A stretch of DNA of 64,000 bases from Coptis chinensis (GCA_015680905.1 CM027385.1:25922501-25986500), one strand, 5' to 3'. Counted from the first letter of the stretch, positions 1-10,771 are shown. Numbers and translations: made by a program. Notes: generated by a model not told the origin, from the sequence alone.

Positions 1-20
1 GAAAAAATAGAGAGCTCTGT

Positions 21-241
21 CTCAAACGATATAGCCAAGCCATTTGAGTGTACACTCAAACGATATGGGCAAGCCATTTGAGTGTACAAACGACATCGGC
101 ATGCTTAGATCATTCCATAGATATTTCAGAGAGCCAATTCTCAAACGACAAACTCAAACCGCATGCATGTACAATAGAACGATATAGTGGTATAGTGTAT
201 ACTCAAACGATATAGCAAGACTGTTTGAGTGTACACTCAAA
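21..241. repeat. Palindromic repeat cluster upstream of the glucanase gene
   Basis: Three related units (about 21-52, 54-86 and 201-232) each begin CTCAAACGATAT and end CATTTGAGTGT or close to it, so each unit has inverted arms CTCAAA/TTTGAG. Where units abut they form a perfect 18-bp palindrome, TTTGAGTGTACACTCAAA, at 43-60 and again at 224-241. No gene overlaps it. It may be a degraded foldback element or a dyad regulatory repeat; the sequence alone does not decide. Confidence 0.7.
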
Positions 242-923
242 CGACTCAAGAGTTTCGTTATGGAGAGACCGGTTAAATTGGTTATTGGGCTTGGGCTTTG
301 ACGCAAACTTGTAAAAAAAAAAAAATTTAGGTTGCCCAATCCAATTTACCTCCCTAAATTACTACCATCGCTTTTTGATCGTCTTTGTTTCACTGTTTCA
401 CTTTGATTTTGTCTTTCTAGTTTCTACCACTTCATCCACCGAGACACGAAACCACTGTTTCACACCTCCATTATTTCTCCACTGCCCAACAAAGTCCAGC
501 TATTGCTTTCACTTGCCAACGTTCGCAATTTTATAGTGACAAAAGCTGCACCTTCTCATTTTGTCAGTTCTCACCATCAATTACCACACACGTGTCACCA
601 TCCAATTACATGCATTCACTTAATCTTAACACTAACTCACTGATTTAACCACGAGTTATAGTAACACGTTTAAGTTAAAACTTACAACATTGAGTTGTGC
701 GCTTGTGGCGCTGTGCAACAAAATACACTTTTCCAACTGCACAAATTTATCTTTAACAGTAATTAAAACGGTCTAAAATTAAGTGGGGTTAGTAGCAGGT
801 GGCTCTGATCAGAAATTTGTTCTTGTCGTGGACTCCATGTAGGTCCCACACTACTGCCTTGATTCACTCAACAGTCAACCCACACAGTCCCATTATATTC
901 TCTTTCCTTCACTCTCTCTCCTC
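242..923. other. Intergenic sequence and promoter region, no gene seen
   Basis: AT-rich, non-coding sequence with a short A-run near 313-325 and pyrimidine-rich stretches from about 895 to 922. Only short incidental open frames are present. It is the natural 5' flank of the glucanase gene. Confidence 0.6.
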
Positions 924-930
924 TATAAAA
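924..930 (+). promoter_or_regulatory. TATA box of the glucanase gene
   Basis: TATAAAA lies 92 bases before the start ATG at 1016, preceded by a CT-rich stretch (CTCTCTCTCCTC). The spacing fits a plant RNA polymerase II core promoter with a 5' UTR of roughly 60 bases. Confidence 0.65.
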
Positions 931-1015
931 AATCACCAAACATTCTTGATCTTTAATTTTCCATATCCTCTTTACTCCATCACCATACTCTGTGTCTCCA
1001 AGATTCAGAGTGAGT

Positions 1016-4000
1016 ATGGACCGTCTCACCATTTTCCTATGTTTCATCTCCATCTTCATTCTTGCTGGTAAGAAAAATGTCCTGGGTATGTACTTACATT
1101 TTATTTTTTATTGTTCTTTTATGTGGTGACACTAATTTCCCATGCAACATTTGCAGATGCTGGTCAAATAGGAGTGAACTACGGCCGAGTAGCAAACAAC
1201 TTACCATCAGCAGTGAAAGTAGTACAGCTCTTAAAATCTCAAGGAATCGAACGAGTCAAGCTTTACGACACTGACCCGTCTGTTCTCAAAGCACTTGCTG
1301 GTTCCAACATCGAAGTCACTGTAGCATTACCAAATGAGTTACTCTACTCTGTTTCGAAGACAAAGTCTTTAGCTTTCAAATGGGTTCAAAAGAACATTCT
1401 TTCTTATTACCCATCTACTCAAATCCATGCCATTGCTGTTGGTAATGAAGTTTTTGCTGACCCAAACAACACCACCAACTTTCTAGTCCCTGCAATGCAG
1501 AACATTCACTCAGCCCTTTTCAAGTATAATCTTCATTCTGCTATAAAAGTTTCTTCACCCATTGCTTTAAGTGCTCTTCAATCTTCTTACCCATCTTCAG
1601 CCGGTTCATTTAAACCTGTTTTAATCGAACCGGTTATTAAACCCATGTTGGGTTTTCTTAGACAAACCGGGTCTTATCTCATGGTCAATGCTTACCCATT
1701 TTTTGCTTACGAAGGGAATACTGACGTCATCTCGTTAGACTATGCTTTGTTTCGAGAAAACCCGGGTGTGGTGGATTCGGGTAATGGGTTAAGGTATTTT
1801 GCCCTGTTTGATGCCCAAGTTGATGCGGTGTTTGCGGCAATGTCGGCATTGAAATTTGAGGACTTGAAAATGGTTGTGACCGAAACGGGTTGGCCTTCAA
1901 AGGGAGATGGAATTGAAAGGGGTGCGAGTGAAGAAAATGCGGCTGCGTATAACGGGAACTTGGTGCGTAGAGTGATTAATGGTGGTGGGACCCCGTTAAG
2001 ACCTAATGAGAATCTCGAGGTATATCTGTTTGCTTTGTTTAACGAGAATAAGAAACCGGGTCCCACTTCTGAAAGAAACTACGGACTGTTTTACCCTAAT
2101 GAGGAGAAGGTGTACGAAATACCATTCACGCCAGCTCAGCTAAAGAAATGGAAGTCAAAGCCAGTCAACAGGGGTGGAAGTGAGAAAGGTCCAGTCAACA
2201 AGGGTCCAGTCAACAAGGGTGCGTCGACAAGGAATATGTCTGGGGGGACTTGGTGTGTGGCAAATGAGAAAATTAGGAAAGAGAAATTGCAAGCAGCGCT
2301 TGATTTTGCATGTGGGGAGGGTGGTGCTGATTGTCGTCAGATTCAACCTGGTTCCACGTGTTATGATCCTAACACTGTTGAGGCACATGCTTCTTTTGCA
2401 TTCAATAGTTACTATCAGAGGAATGGGCGTGCTATGGGGAGTTGTTATTTTGGTGGAGCTGCTTTTGTTGTCACTCAACTTCCTAGTGCGTATTCTAACC
2501 TTTACTACATTTCCTTTATGAATATGTTGATAAAACTGTTAGCAATTTTGTAGTAATCATATCTATAGGAGTGTAAGCGTATAATATAGGTAGGTTATGA
2601 AAATCTCTATAGTAGGTTCTGGCTATGTCTTGGCATAAGGCCTTTATCTATAAACTCAGACCCATGTCTTTGAGGGAATTTGCCATAGAATTTAAGTGCA
2701 TTTGCCCTTCATCATACTCTAGTTTTTTTTGGTAAACCTTTTTAGCAAGACAAAAACATTTTAAAACTTGCTCTATAAATCCTTACATTGTAAGAGGAAA
2801 TAGCATAAAAGGTGTGATGTGTCAGCTTTGTTTTGTTCAGATATCTTTTTAAGTATTGAACTTTTGGTCTTGGAATATCATACCTACTGTAGTCTTTTGT
2901 GTTTGTCAACACTGTGTATTTACGCCTTTACTCTTGTTCATTTTGAAGAAGAAAGTAGATATGAAATTATATTTTGAAGCTTTTACAATGCGCTGAAGTC
3001 TCAAAATGAAGTAGTAGAACTACATTTGAAAGAGAGTACAGAACTTCATTATGGGATTTCAACAGGTCTACAAGCTTTGTTTCATATCCTTAAAAATGAA
3101 TACGAGTTGTATGGTGTATATTTTAAGATAAGCTTCACCTTATTGAAAAAAGGGAAAGAGATGCCAAGGACTTGCCCCTTTAAAGAGATGAGTGAACTTA
3201 CCCTCTAAAATACATGTTTTTCATGGATTCACTTGAAATACAGGCGTTGGAACGTTGTAATTCCAACCTTCCCAACACCAATATTAAAAAGCATTGTCTC
3301 TTAGAGGAATAGGTTCACTCTTCTCTTTATAGGGAAATGTTATTAGTATTTGATAGAGATAAATCAGAACACTGCTAAGTCTGCTCGAGGGTTGCTCAGA
3401 GAAAATCATTTCAATTTTCAAGACTTGTTTCACATTGATCTCACTTTTTTTTTGTCTTGTGAATTATATTTTCTAGTTAACTTTTTGGATTCCCAAGACA
3501 AATCTTCTGTGCTTGTAGAGTTTCTCTGTAACAAATTCTATCAGATGCATTGGATATTGTTTTGTCTTGAAAATTCAAAAGGTTAACTAGAAAGTTTGTG
3601 ATTCTCAAGATGAAAAATCGGTTTGCAATGTGATTGTTTGGAAACAATTAAGTTTTATTTCGCCCAATTTGTATATGATTAAGAGCATAAAGAGAAACGA
3701 CTTAATAACTGTTTCGAAGTGATCCACTAAAACGCATGCTTTATAAGGGTAGTTCCTTCAAACTCACTTTATTGGAGTTGATGGGCAATACACTATTTTT
3801 CGTGTTTTGGCATTCCTTACATGTATAGGCGTATAGCTAAGAAGGGTGATGGTTAAGAGAAATGCTAAAAAGAACTACTACTTTTTAAGAGAAGAATGGT
3901 CCTACACCATTAAAGGACAAGGTTTTTTTGGGTGTCCCAAGAAAAAAATGCATTGTCTTTTGGTGGGGTAGGTCTATTCTTCTCTATAAAGAGGTAAGCT

Positions 4001-4511
4001 CTTTAGCATCACTTGACGTATTTCAGTTCAACTTGTTAGTCTGTTAAAACATGATTCATCTGAACCAACTTCCGACCAGATAGCCAGATGAGTTTGTCAT
4101 AACAATCAGAACTCTGCACCTTTTGTTAAGATTGGTAAGTGTAAGAATGATCTAAAGACAATTAGGGAGGTGAATGTTGGCTAGAATGGAGTTTGGGCTG
4201 GGTTATATTCAAAGGAAAGTATTTATTAATTTAAGAAAATGAAATGCAAGTTTGATTTCAATGGAGACATTTTGTGTAGATTGGCTACTGAGTGCAGTTC
4301 GAAGCACTAAGGCCCATTAGATAAGAGTGATAATAAAAATGACCGTGGAATGAAATAGGGCAATTCACCCTGAAATGACTATCTAGAATTAGTTTCATTA
4401 TGCCACCCAATGATACAGAATAGGGAAATGAAAAGCAGCATGAATGACCGGTTTGGGATCTACTTTTTTGTGGCAGAGTATGGAAACTGCAAGTTCACCA
4501 CAGGAGATTGA
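1016..4511 (+). CDS. Glucan endo-1,3-beta-glucosidase (GH17 with CBM43/X8 domain), three exons
   Basis: Proposed exons are 1016-1067, 1157-2485 and 4477-4511, giving 471 residues. Exon 1 encodes a hydrophobic signal peptide (starting MDRLTIFLCF) and ends at a GTAAG donor. Exon 2 encodes the GH17 barrel: the acid/base Glu is in VGNEVF (about residue 115) and the nucleophile Glu in VTETGWPS (about 260). A Lys/Pro/Gly/Asn linker with repeated KGPVN precedes a cysteine-rich CBM43 domain starting WCVAN (about 383). Reading through exon 2 gives an atypical hydrophobic tail and lacks the last conserved Cys. Splicing GTGCGT at 2486 to the AG at 4475-4476 adds PKYGNCKFTTGD and a stop, the usual end of the X8 domain. 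The family hydrolyses beta-1,3-glucans (callose) in wall or plasmodesmata. Length and layout fit secreted plant GH17-CBM43 enzymes of about 460-480 residues. Confidence 0.9.
3155..3345. repeat. MITE-like inverted repeat in intron 2, copy 1
   Basis: The left arm around 3176-3207 (CCTTTAAAGAGATGAGTG...) is an imperfect inverse of the right arm around 3301-3333 (...ACTCTTCTCTTTATAGG). The right arm is also similar to the arm of the better-defined element at 3862-4009, including the shared GCATTGTCT segment. Ends and target duplication are not clear. Confidence 0.4.
3862..4009. repeat. MITE-like element in intron 2, copy 2
   Basis: About 148 bp with ends ATGCTAAA and TTTAGCAT and imperfect arms of roughly 40 bp, e.g. 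AGAGAAGAATGGTCCTAC on the left against the inverse of GTAGGTCTATTCTTCTCT on the right. It is non-coding and would fold into a hairpin. The size and structure fit a miniature inverted-repeat transposable element; superfamily not assigned. Confidence 0.55.
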
Positions 4512-4789
4512 ATATGCTGAAAGCTGAAAGATGGCATCTGGTGGAATTCAAAGTGAGGAGACTGCTTACTTAGCTCTTGTTTAAGCTTAGGTATTTGGTT
4601 CTTTTAACTTTTGTAGGTTAAGTCCTGATGTATTTTTTCCAGTGTGGCTTAGGAACTTATTTTGTATCTCTAATTGGAGCATTATCTGTAAGTAAACCAA
4701 TACATATTATATATCTATATAGGCTTTCCATGTTCAGTATCTACCATGTTGTACATCCAATGTGCGGCTTTCTTTTTTCATTGCAGTTG

Positions 4790-5580
4790 TGAATTGTCTA
4801 ATTATTGACTAGGAAGTGGTTAGGATCTTGTGAAATGCTCGAAAATAGCAATGAGTAAACCAAGCCCGAATGGTAGAAGAATTCCTGTTTGCAGAGATTC
4901 TTCATGCTTACTTCTTCCAACTGTACCAGTGCCTACTTTGATAGGTGTTGATAGCAACAAATATTCATGTAGATTTCTATTTTACCTAAACGCAACTGCC
5001 CACTGTAGAAGAATACCTGTTTGCAGAGATTCTTCATGCTTACTTCTTCCAACTGTACCAGTGCCTACTTTGATAGGTGTTGATACCAACAAATATTCAT
5101 GTAGATTTCTCTTTTACCCAAACGCAACTGCCCATTGGTTATTTGATATGAAAGACAGCATGGGTAGTTCTGGGACTCCATCCTATTCATTGCTGATCAA
5201 TTGTGGTATCTGATTCCCTTGGAATTCTTGATTCTGTTCCTATGGATGGTCATTTTGTATTTCTACGTACAGCTTTGCTTTTGATTCTAATTATTAAATG
5301 ACTAGATAGAAAGTGTTTACGATCTTCTGGAATGCTTGAAAATGGCAGAGTGGCCTGTCTGACAGGTAGAAAGTTAAAGGTTCTTTTTCCTCACATCTTT
5401 CAACTCTTCCAGTGGTGCAGTGTCTTCTACTTGATAGGTTTGGATAGAGACAAACATTGATGTAGATTTCCGTTTTAGGCACCCCAAGCATTCTTCAATA
5501 GGGTAGTAATGTAGTATATGATAAAGACAGGAATGATAGTTTTGAGGCTTCATCCTACTCCTTGCTGATCGGGATTCTTG
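4790..5580. repeat. Older segmental duplication behind the glucanase gene
   Basis: Two diverged copies in direct orientation: about 4790-5215 and about 5265-5580. Shared landmarks in the same order are GACTAGGAAG / GACTAGATAG, GAAATGCTCGAAAAT / GGAATGCTTGAAAAT, ACTTTGATAGGTGTTGATAG / ACTTGATAGGTTTGGATAG, ATGTAGATTTC, and CATCCTATTCATTGCTGATC / CATCCTACTCCTTGCTGATC. The second copy lacks the inner 132-bp duplication, so that one came later. Confidence 0.65.
4873..5136 (+). repeat. Tandem duplication of 132 bp (two units)
   Basis: Units 4873-5004 and 5005-5136 are nearly identical (a handful of differences). The period is a multiple of three, so an open frame at 4830-5213 runs through both copies and shows a repeated 44-residue block. 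The frame looks incidental: it has no recognisable domain and the older homologous copy at 5265-5580 is not open. Confidence 0.85.
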
Positions 5581-6690
5581 TCATAGGATGATAGGAGTCT
5601 CTTGTGCTATGGCCGTCACTCCATCTTCTTGATTTAAGCATTGTAGTAAAATGCCATCGGACCCTTTTTTGTACAAGGTATCAGCATATACGATGTAGTT
5701 TAATGCCTTTAATTTTATGGCTCTGTCCACCTTTACGTTTGGATTATTCAAGTAATCCATTATTGGTGTACGCCAATTTTCTTTAATATCAATGTTATTG
5801 AATTTTTGTGAAAACTCTCCATTTTTCAATAAAGGCAATAATTTCCTTTTGGAACCGTGGGATAATTCATCCTCCATGCATATATATATGTTATATTCTT
5901 ATATCCCGAAGTCATTTGAGCAACGTCATTTGCTTCTTCGTTAGTAAACTTAGGAATATGAGTCAGAGTAACATCTCCAAATTTAGATAGTAATTGTAGT
6001 GCGTAGTCATAATATGGTCGGAGTAGACCACTTAAACATTGATACTCCAATTAGTTGTCTAATAACTAATTGAGAGTCACCAAAGATTTCAACTGAAGAT
6101 GCTCCTAAGCTGCAAAGTGTTTCTAGTCCTATGATAATGTCCTCAGATTCAACTTGATTGTTTGAACATGAATCACAATCAAATCTAAAACCACATTTCA
6201 CTTTTGTCCCATTTGGTGATTCTATGACAACACCAATCCCAGATAAAGTAGTTGTTTTTGAGCCATCGAACCATAGTTTCCAAGGATTAACAGAGATGCA
6301 GATAAAGTAGTTGTTTTTTAGCCATCGAACCATAGTTTCCAAGGACTAACAGAGATGTAATTTATCTCATAATCTTCTATGACTTCTTTTTCACAAGGAT
6401 GATTTGCCACAAAATCTGTCAAAGCTTGGCCTTTCATAGCTTTTTGAGGGACACACTGCATGCTGAATTCTGTCAATGCTAGCATCCATTTTCCAATTCT
6501 ATTACTAAGAATAGGTCTTGTCAACATATACTTTATTAAATCAATCTGACTAATTACATATACTTCTCTTGGTAAGAGATAGTATCTTAGTTTTGTAGCT
6601 GCATAATACAAAGTTAAACATAGCTTTTCTATGAAAGAATGGTCATTCAACTTTAGCAGTGATATCAACTTAGCATAAAAAATTTGGTGT
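5581..6690 (-). pseudogene. Tat-like pol fragment: end of RNase H, archaeal-type RNase H, linker
   Basis: Reading on the - strand from 6690: the C-terminal RT-associated RNase H (FIEKLCLTLYYAATKLRYYL), a connection peptide with KGQALTDF, then a second RNase H beginning WKLWFDGSKTTT with the first catalytic Asp in DGS, a Glu in NQVESED and an Asp in FGDSQLV. A further 5600-5880 segment matches the RNase H-to-integrase linker of this lineage (YADTLYKKGSDG). Normally integrase follows with a zinc-binding HHCC motif, but the sequence ends at about 5581 in unrelated duplicated DNA. The frame is also broken by a 59-bp duplication at 6241-6357. Non-functional. Confidence 0.8.
6241..6357 (-). repeat. 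59-bp tandem duplication inside the archaeal-type RNase H
   Basis: 6241-6299 and 6300-6357 are almost identical; each starts AGATAAAGTAGTTG and ends CAGAGATG(C). The period is not a multiple of three, so the WKLWFDGS block is read twice in different frames and the pol frame is destroyed. Confidence 0.85.
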
Positions 6691-6719
6691 TTTTTCAATT
6701 TCAGGAGAACTACATATTG

Positions 6720-6895
6720 ATGAAAACACCAAAAAAACACCAAACCAAACACCAAATCGACTAATATTTGGTTCCAGATTTGATGCTGTATCAAATCACT
6801 TACGCGGTTTGAGAAACACCGCGCGATTTTGGCAAAACCGCGTGGGCTTGGGCTGTTAAATGGGCTTCTATGGCGCGGTTTTGGCAAAACCGCGT
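6720..6895. repeat. Left terminal region of the Mutator-like element
   Basis: Contains ACACCAAA repeats (about 6724-6760) and two 21-base near-palindromes with arms CGCG(A/G)TTTT and AAAACCGCG at about 6822-6842 and 6874-6894. Inverted counterparts lie at 9480-9720. Confidence 0.6.
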
Positions 6896-7131
6896 GCGTT
6901 TTTTCTGAAAATTAGAACTGTGGTGCATAGAACTTGAAAAATTATGAGTTGTGCATAGAAGTTAAGAAATTAACAATTGTGTAATTGAAGAAATTAAGAA
7001 TTGTAATTCAAAATCGAAAAAATTAAAGAAATTAAAAACCTATTATTATGATTATGCAGTCCAAAATCTATGATTATGATATAATTATATAATATCCAAA
7101 ATAATCCAAAACCTATCATATTACATCAAAT

Positions 7132-9393
7132 TTATTTAGCTTTCTTCTTACGCCCCTTACCACTCGATCCCTCTCCTCTCTCTATTTGGACGTTCCGAAG
7201 CTGCTCCTCTAAGTTCCTAATCTGAGAATTATGATCTTCTCTGTCTGCAAGGAGGTTAACTACTTCAGCCTAAAGTTTCTCATATCCCTGATGTTGCTGC
7301 GTGTACACTTGCTGCATATCCTCCTACGCTTTCCGAGTCTCGTCATAAATGCGGGGGATTGTCGATATGTCTGAGAATATGCCTCCTCTCTTTCTTGGCT
7401 ATAATGATACAGGGCAGTCTTCATCCCATCAAACATAAAAGCCTGGTTCTCATATCTTTCTAGAACCTCAGCCTAAAAATCCAAGAAAATACAGTGTAAG
7501 TACATATTATATATATAATGAAGAAGATAAATAAAACAATTAAACTCACCATGATATCTTGATCAATATCGCGGCTCTAACTTAGAGAAACGAGCATGAG
7601 GCACCTCGGGAATGGAAATATAAGTAGGCTCCCCATCGAGTCCACACACCGGCAAACATCGAGGATTCTTGTGAACCATTACCGGGGAGCTAGATGATAT
7701 GCATTCGAGAGGTTGTGGGTTGTAAACAGCGGTGGGCGGATGAGGAATCACGTGAGCTCACGTCTCATCCCTTCTAGGCCCACAAACTCGAAGTTGCTAG
7801 CCCGACCAACAGGAGACAACAACGGACCCATGGAGACACGGTTCCACCATCTATAATACTGATTAGCAGTCTGCCAACAACAAAAGAAGATGCATCTGGC
7901 CAAGGACCACAACTAGCATGAATTTCATGAATATGAGTTCTACCCCACGACTTCGCATCACTAACATCTGGCATGGGAGCACATGGAACTCCATAACGTC
8001 CAGTCATCTGCCTCCAACATCCGCGCCGTCCGCGGTACCAAACCCGGCGATCCGTGTGGAAAAAACAACTCGTGGCGTGACAACACACAAGCATCTTTGT
8101 AACCGATCGTCAAAGGCGTGGAGACAAACACCAAGGTCTCCACTCGATAGATGACAATGATCTAATATCAATATGAGCACGAGCCATACGGATATTATTC
8201 CTAATCTACCCTCATTACGAGTCAAGTGAGGCCTCGACCAACTAGCAAATCTACGGCCGAGTATCGGCAAATCATGTCTATGTTAGGACAAAGACATCGA
8301 AAAGTACTCATAAAACCAAATCTCTAAAAGTCCCATGAATCCTACAATCGGGGACTTCTACTTCGAATGTCCGTGAAGCTTTATCTAACGCCGATATCAA
8401 TGTGGCATATCTTGAGCTACCCGGTCATAATCTCTCATAGTATGCAAATCGGATACATAAGCATAATATCTCGATTCGTCGCAGTAGAATGACCATTGGA
8501 AAACAAAACATGCCCAATAAAAACATCAAAAAGCCTAACATCTTGTCGGACACCCTCCTCACTACCCGTAGAAACGGTTAAAGCTAACTCCGCTCGTGTA
8601 TCGGGGATGCAGAGGGTTCCATATATCTTGATCTTAATATGAGATAGCTTAATCCCGGAAGAATCATAAGCATCCGCACCCAAACGAGGAAAACTCATAA
8701 GCATATTATCCATATTCTCATAATTTGTATGAAAATGTATCGGTTGGCCTATACCGATACTCAACCCAGAAATCATAGTGAAGTCTAGTGGTGTGAACCC
8801 TAACTCCGCACAAGGGAAATGAAATATATGAGTTCTACTCCACCATCTTTCTACTAAAGCTATGACCACTGCCTAATCAGCCTTCTCATAATCCGCATCA
8901 ATCAAAATACCCAAAGGTGTATACAAAATACTATCTCTAATATGTACAAACTCATCCAAACTCCTAATAACCTTTCACCACTCTCTAACACCAAGTAAAG
9001 CCAATCTAACTCGGTAGTCAATAACATACTGATATTATAAAAAAAAAATAATGCGTATAAGATAAATAATTAATTGGTCCAACTCAACTAATTAATATTC
9101 AAAATATTTAATCAAAACTAATTAATTACCTGAGTATTAGTCATCGCTTTTCGACCGTGTTTTGTATCACGTGTAGAAGACACAACTTCCATATCAAGTG
9201 CTTCTCCAGGTGCAAATTGCCAATCGAAGTCGTTCATCTGATACTCTAGTATATAGGGATGTCTATCAGTCAGCGCGACATCCTCGGGTTCTTCTCCCCC
9301 ACCGTATTCTATTTCCTCTGGTTCTTCTCCCTCATCGCCAATGTCGTCTGTGTACTGCCAATCATCACCGTCGAAAGGTTCAAAAGGATCCAT
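7132..9393 (-). pseudogene. Plant mobile domain (MAIN-like) gene, three exons, frameshifted
   Basis: Exon 1 (9393-9130) encodes an acidic N-terminus starting MDPFEPFDGDD and ends at a donor CAG|GTAATT. The acceptor at 9029-9030 opens exon 2 (9028-7550) with YVIDYRVRLALLG and the plant mobile domain core ERWWSRTHIFHFPC followed by FTPLDFTMISGLSIG. The donor ATG|GTGAG near 7549 joins exon 3 (7472-7132), a probable coiled coil ending GRKKKAK. The introns are 101 and 77 bp. These domains occur both in host silencing proteins and in Mutator-like and gypsy elements; here the gene lies between Mutator-like termini. Exon 2 has several frame breaks after 8435, but CAG/CTG are scarce there, so some breaks may be assembly errors. 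Nucleic-acid-related function is inferred only from the family. Confidence 0.65.
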
Positions 9394-9479
9394 ATCAAAT
9401 TTTAAGAGTTTAGGTAGGTTTTTGTTTTTTTTAACTAAGGAGAGGGTTTTATAATTGTGAGAAGAGGTGAAAGTGACTG

Positions 9480-9735
9480 AACCGCGCAGCTTTAGAGCTG
9501 TTTATATAGAAGTAGCACGCGGTGTTCTGAACACCATGCGGTTTTCTGAAAACCGTGTGGTCTTGGGCCTGTTAGTTGGGCTTTAGTGGCACGGTTTTGC
9601 CAAAACCGCGTGGGCTATATGGCGCGGTTTTGCCAAAACCGTGTAGTTGTTTGGTGTTTTTTTGATGTTGCTCTTAAAGTTGCTTGGTGTTTTTTTGGTT
9701 CAAAATTTTGGTGTTTTTTTTGTTGCTCTCCTAAA
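9480..9735. repeat. Right terminal region of the Mutator-like element
   Basis: Near-palindromes with arms CGGTTTT/AAAACCG (about 9590-9610 and 9622-9642), more ACGCGGTG/ACCGTG hairpins, then GGTGTTTTTTTG repeats and a terminal CTCTCCTAAAGATGCTC. It mirrors the left end at 6720-6895. Confidence 0.6.
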
Positions 9736-9744
9736 GATGCTCTA

Positions 9745-10766
9745 AGGTAATATACAACTTGTTCCTTGTTCGCATCATTGTCTTGTGCTAACAACACACC
9801 AATTGAAGGTTCTGCTACTGAAATGTACAACTTCAGTGGTCTATCTTCCTTTGGTGATATCAACACTGGAGGCTTAGCCAAATAATCTTTAATGGCCTTG
9901 AACGCTGCCTCATGTTCCTCTTTCCATTCTAACTCGTCTGTATCTCCAAGCTTCAAGAAAGCAGAAAAAACTTTAGTTTTACCAGCAGCATTAGATATAA
10001 ACCTTCTAAGAAAATTTACTTGGCCTAAAAACTTTTGTAGTTCATTCTTTGTTCTTGGAAGCTTAGCTTCTTGTATAGCTTTCGCCTTAGTTTGGTCAAT
10101 CTGAATTCCTTTTCTATGTACTAAATGACCAAGAAAATTACCAGCACTAACTCCAAATGCACATTTTAGGGGGTTTAACTTTAACTTGTAAAGTCTCATC
10201 CTCTCAAATGATTTCTCTAATTGACCAAAGTGTTGGCCAAAAGAGCTAGATTTGATTATGATATTATCTATATAGCATTCTAGAAAATCCCCTATCATGT
10301 CATGGAAAATTGTATTCATTGCTCTTTGGTAAGTAGCCCCGGCATTTTTTAAGCCAAAAGGCATTTTGACCGACTCATATGTTCTAATGTTTCCTGGACA
10401 TGAGAAGGCAGTCTTATGTATATCTTCTTCAGATATGCATATTTGATTATAACCCGAGTGTCTGTCCATCATTGACAACACTTGGTAACCTGATGATCTA
10501 TCCACTAATAGATCTATTACAGGCATCGGGTATTCGATCATCTTTAGGAGTAGCAGCATTTAGATTACGAAAATCAATGCATATCCTTAATTTACCATTC
10601 TTCTTTATAACTGGAACTACATTTGAGAACCACTCTACGGACCTGGCTATCCTGATGAAGTCAGCGCTTAAAAATCTTTCAACTTCTTCTTTTATCTTTG
10701 AAGATACTTCGATTCCCATCCTTCTTAGTGGTTGTTTTAATGGTTTGAAATTTGGCTTGATAGGTA
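9745..10766 (-). pseudogene. Tat-like reverse transcriptase and start of RNase H
   Basis: On the - strand it starts at 10766, directly at the copia target site, with LPIKPNFKPLKQP, then VVPVIKKNGKLRICIDFRN, a frame break near 10530-10560, then YQVLSMMDRHSGYNQI, FGLKNAGATYQRAMN and the catalytic box read as CYIDNIII, where the family has YVDD. FLGHLV and the RNase H start (LKLYISVAEPSIGVLLAQD) follow, ending in YYLRASL at the Mutator-like insertion. The second catalytic Asp is replaced by Asn, so even without the insertions the enzyme should be inactive. The N-terminal continuation lies 14.5 kb away at 25261. Confidence 0.85.
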
Positions 10767-10771
10767 GCTTG

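Larger units (their letters stand above)
2486..4476 (+). other. Second intron of the glucanase gene (1,991 bp)
   Basis: The donor is GTGCGT at 2486, weak because the preceding exon base is A; the acceptor is TTTTTTGTGGCAG ending at 4476. The intron is AT-rich and non-coding and carries two MITE-like inverted repeats. Its length is unusual next to the 89-bp first intron. An alternative is that the gene stops at 2553 without splicing, but that would discard the last conserved Cys of the domain. Confidence 0.75.
6676..9735 (-). mobile_element. Mutator-like element carrying a plant mobile domain gene
   Basis: It interrupts the gypsy RNase H between the YYL...RASL segment (right side, near 9745) and the FIEKLC segment (left side, near 6640). 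Both ends carry inverted material: runs of ACACCAAAAAAACACC on the left against GGTGTTTTTTTG on the right, and GC-rich near-palindromes CGCGGTTTT/AAAACCGCG on both sides. The right end inverted reads GAGCATCTTTAGGAGAGC, like many Mutator-like termini. I could not fix the exact left end or a 9-11 bp target duplication. No MURA transposase was seen, so it is non-autonomous. Confidence 0.6.

Noticed and set aside
1111..1156. Upstream in-frame start MFFYVVTL for the glucanase
   Set aside because: This stretch lies within the 89-bp first intron (GTAAG donor at 1068, TTGCAG acceptor at 1156); the exon-1 start at 1016 gives a proper signal peptide.
2174..2521. Open frames of about 110 codons on both strands within the glucanase exon
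   Set aside because: They overlap the real GH17-CBM43 frame and show no family of their own.
4830..5213. Open frame of 127 codons with a repeated 44-residue block
   Set aside because: The repetition is explained by a 132-bp DNA duplication; the related older copy at 5265-5580 is not open and no domain is recognisable.
8004..8270. Several overlapping open frames as separate small genes
   Set aside because: They are pieces and shadows of the frameshifted plant mobile domain exon.
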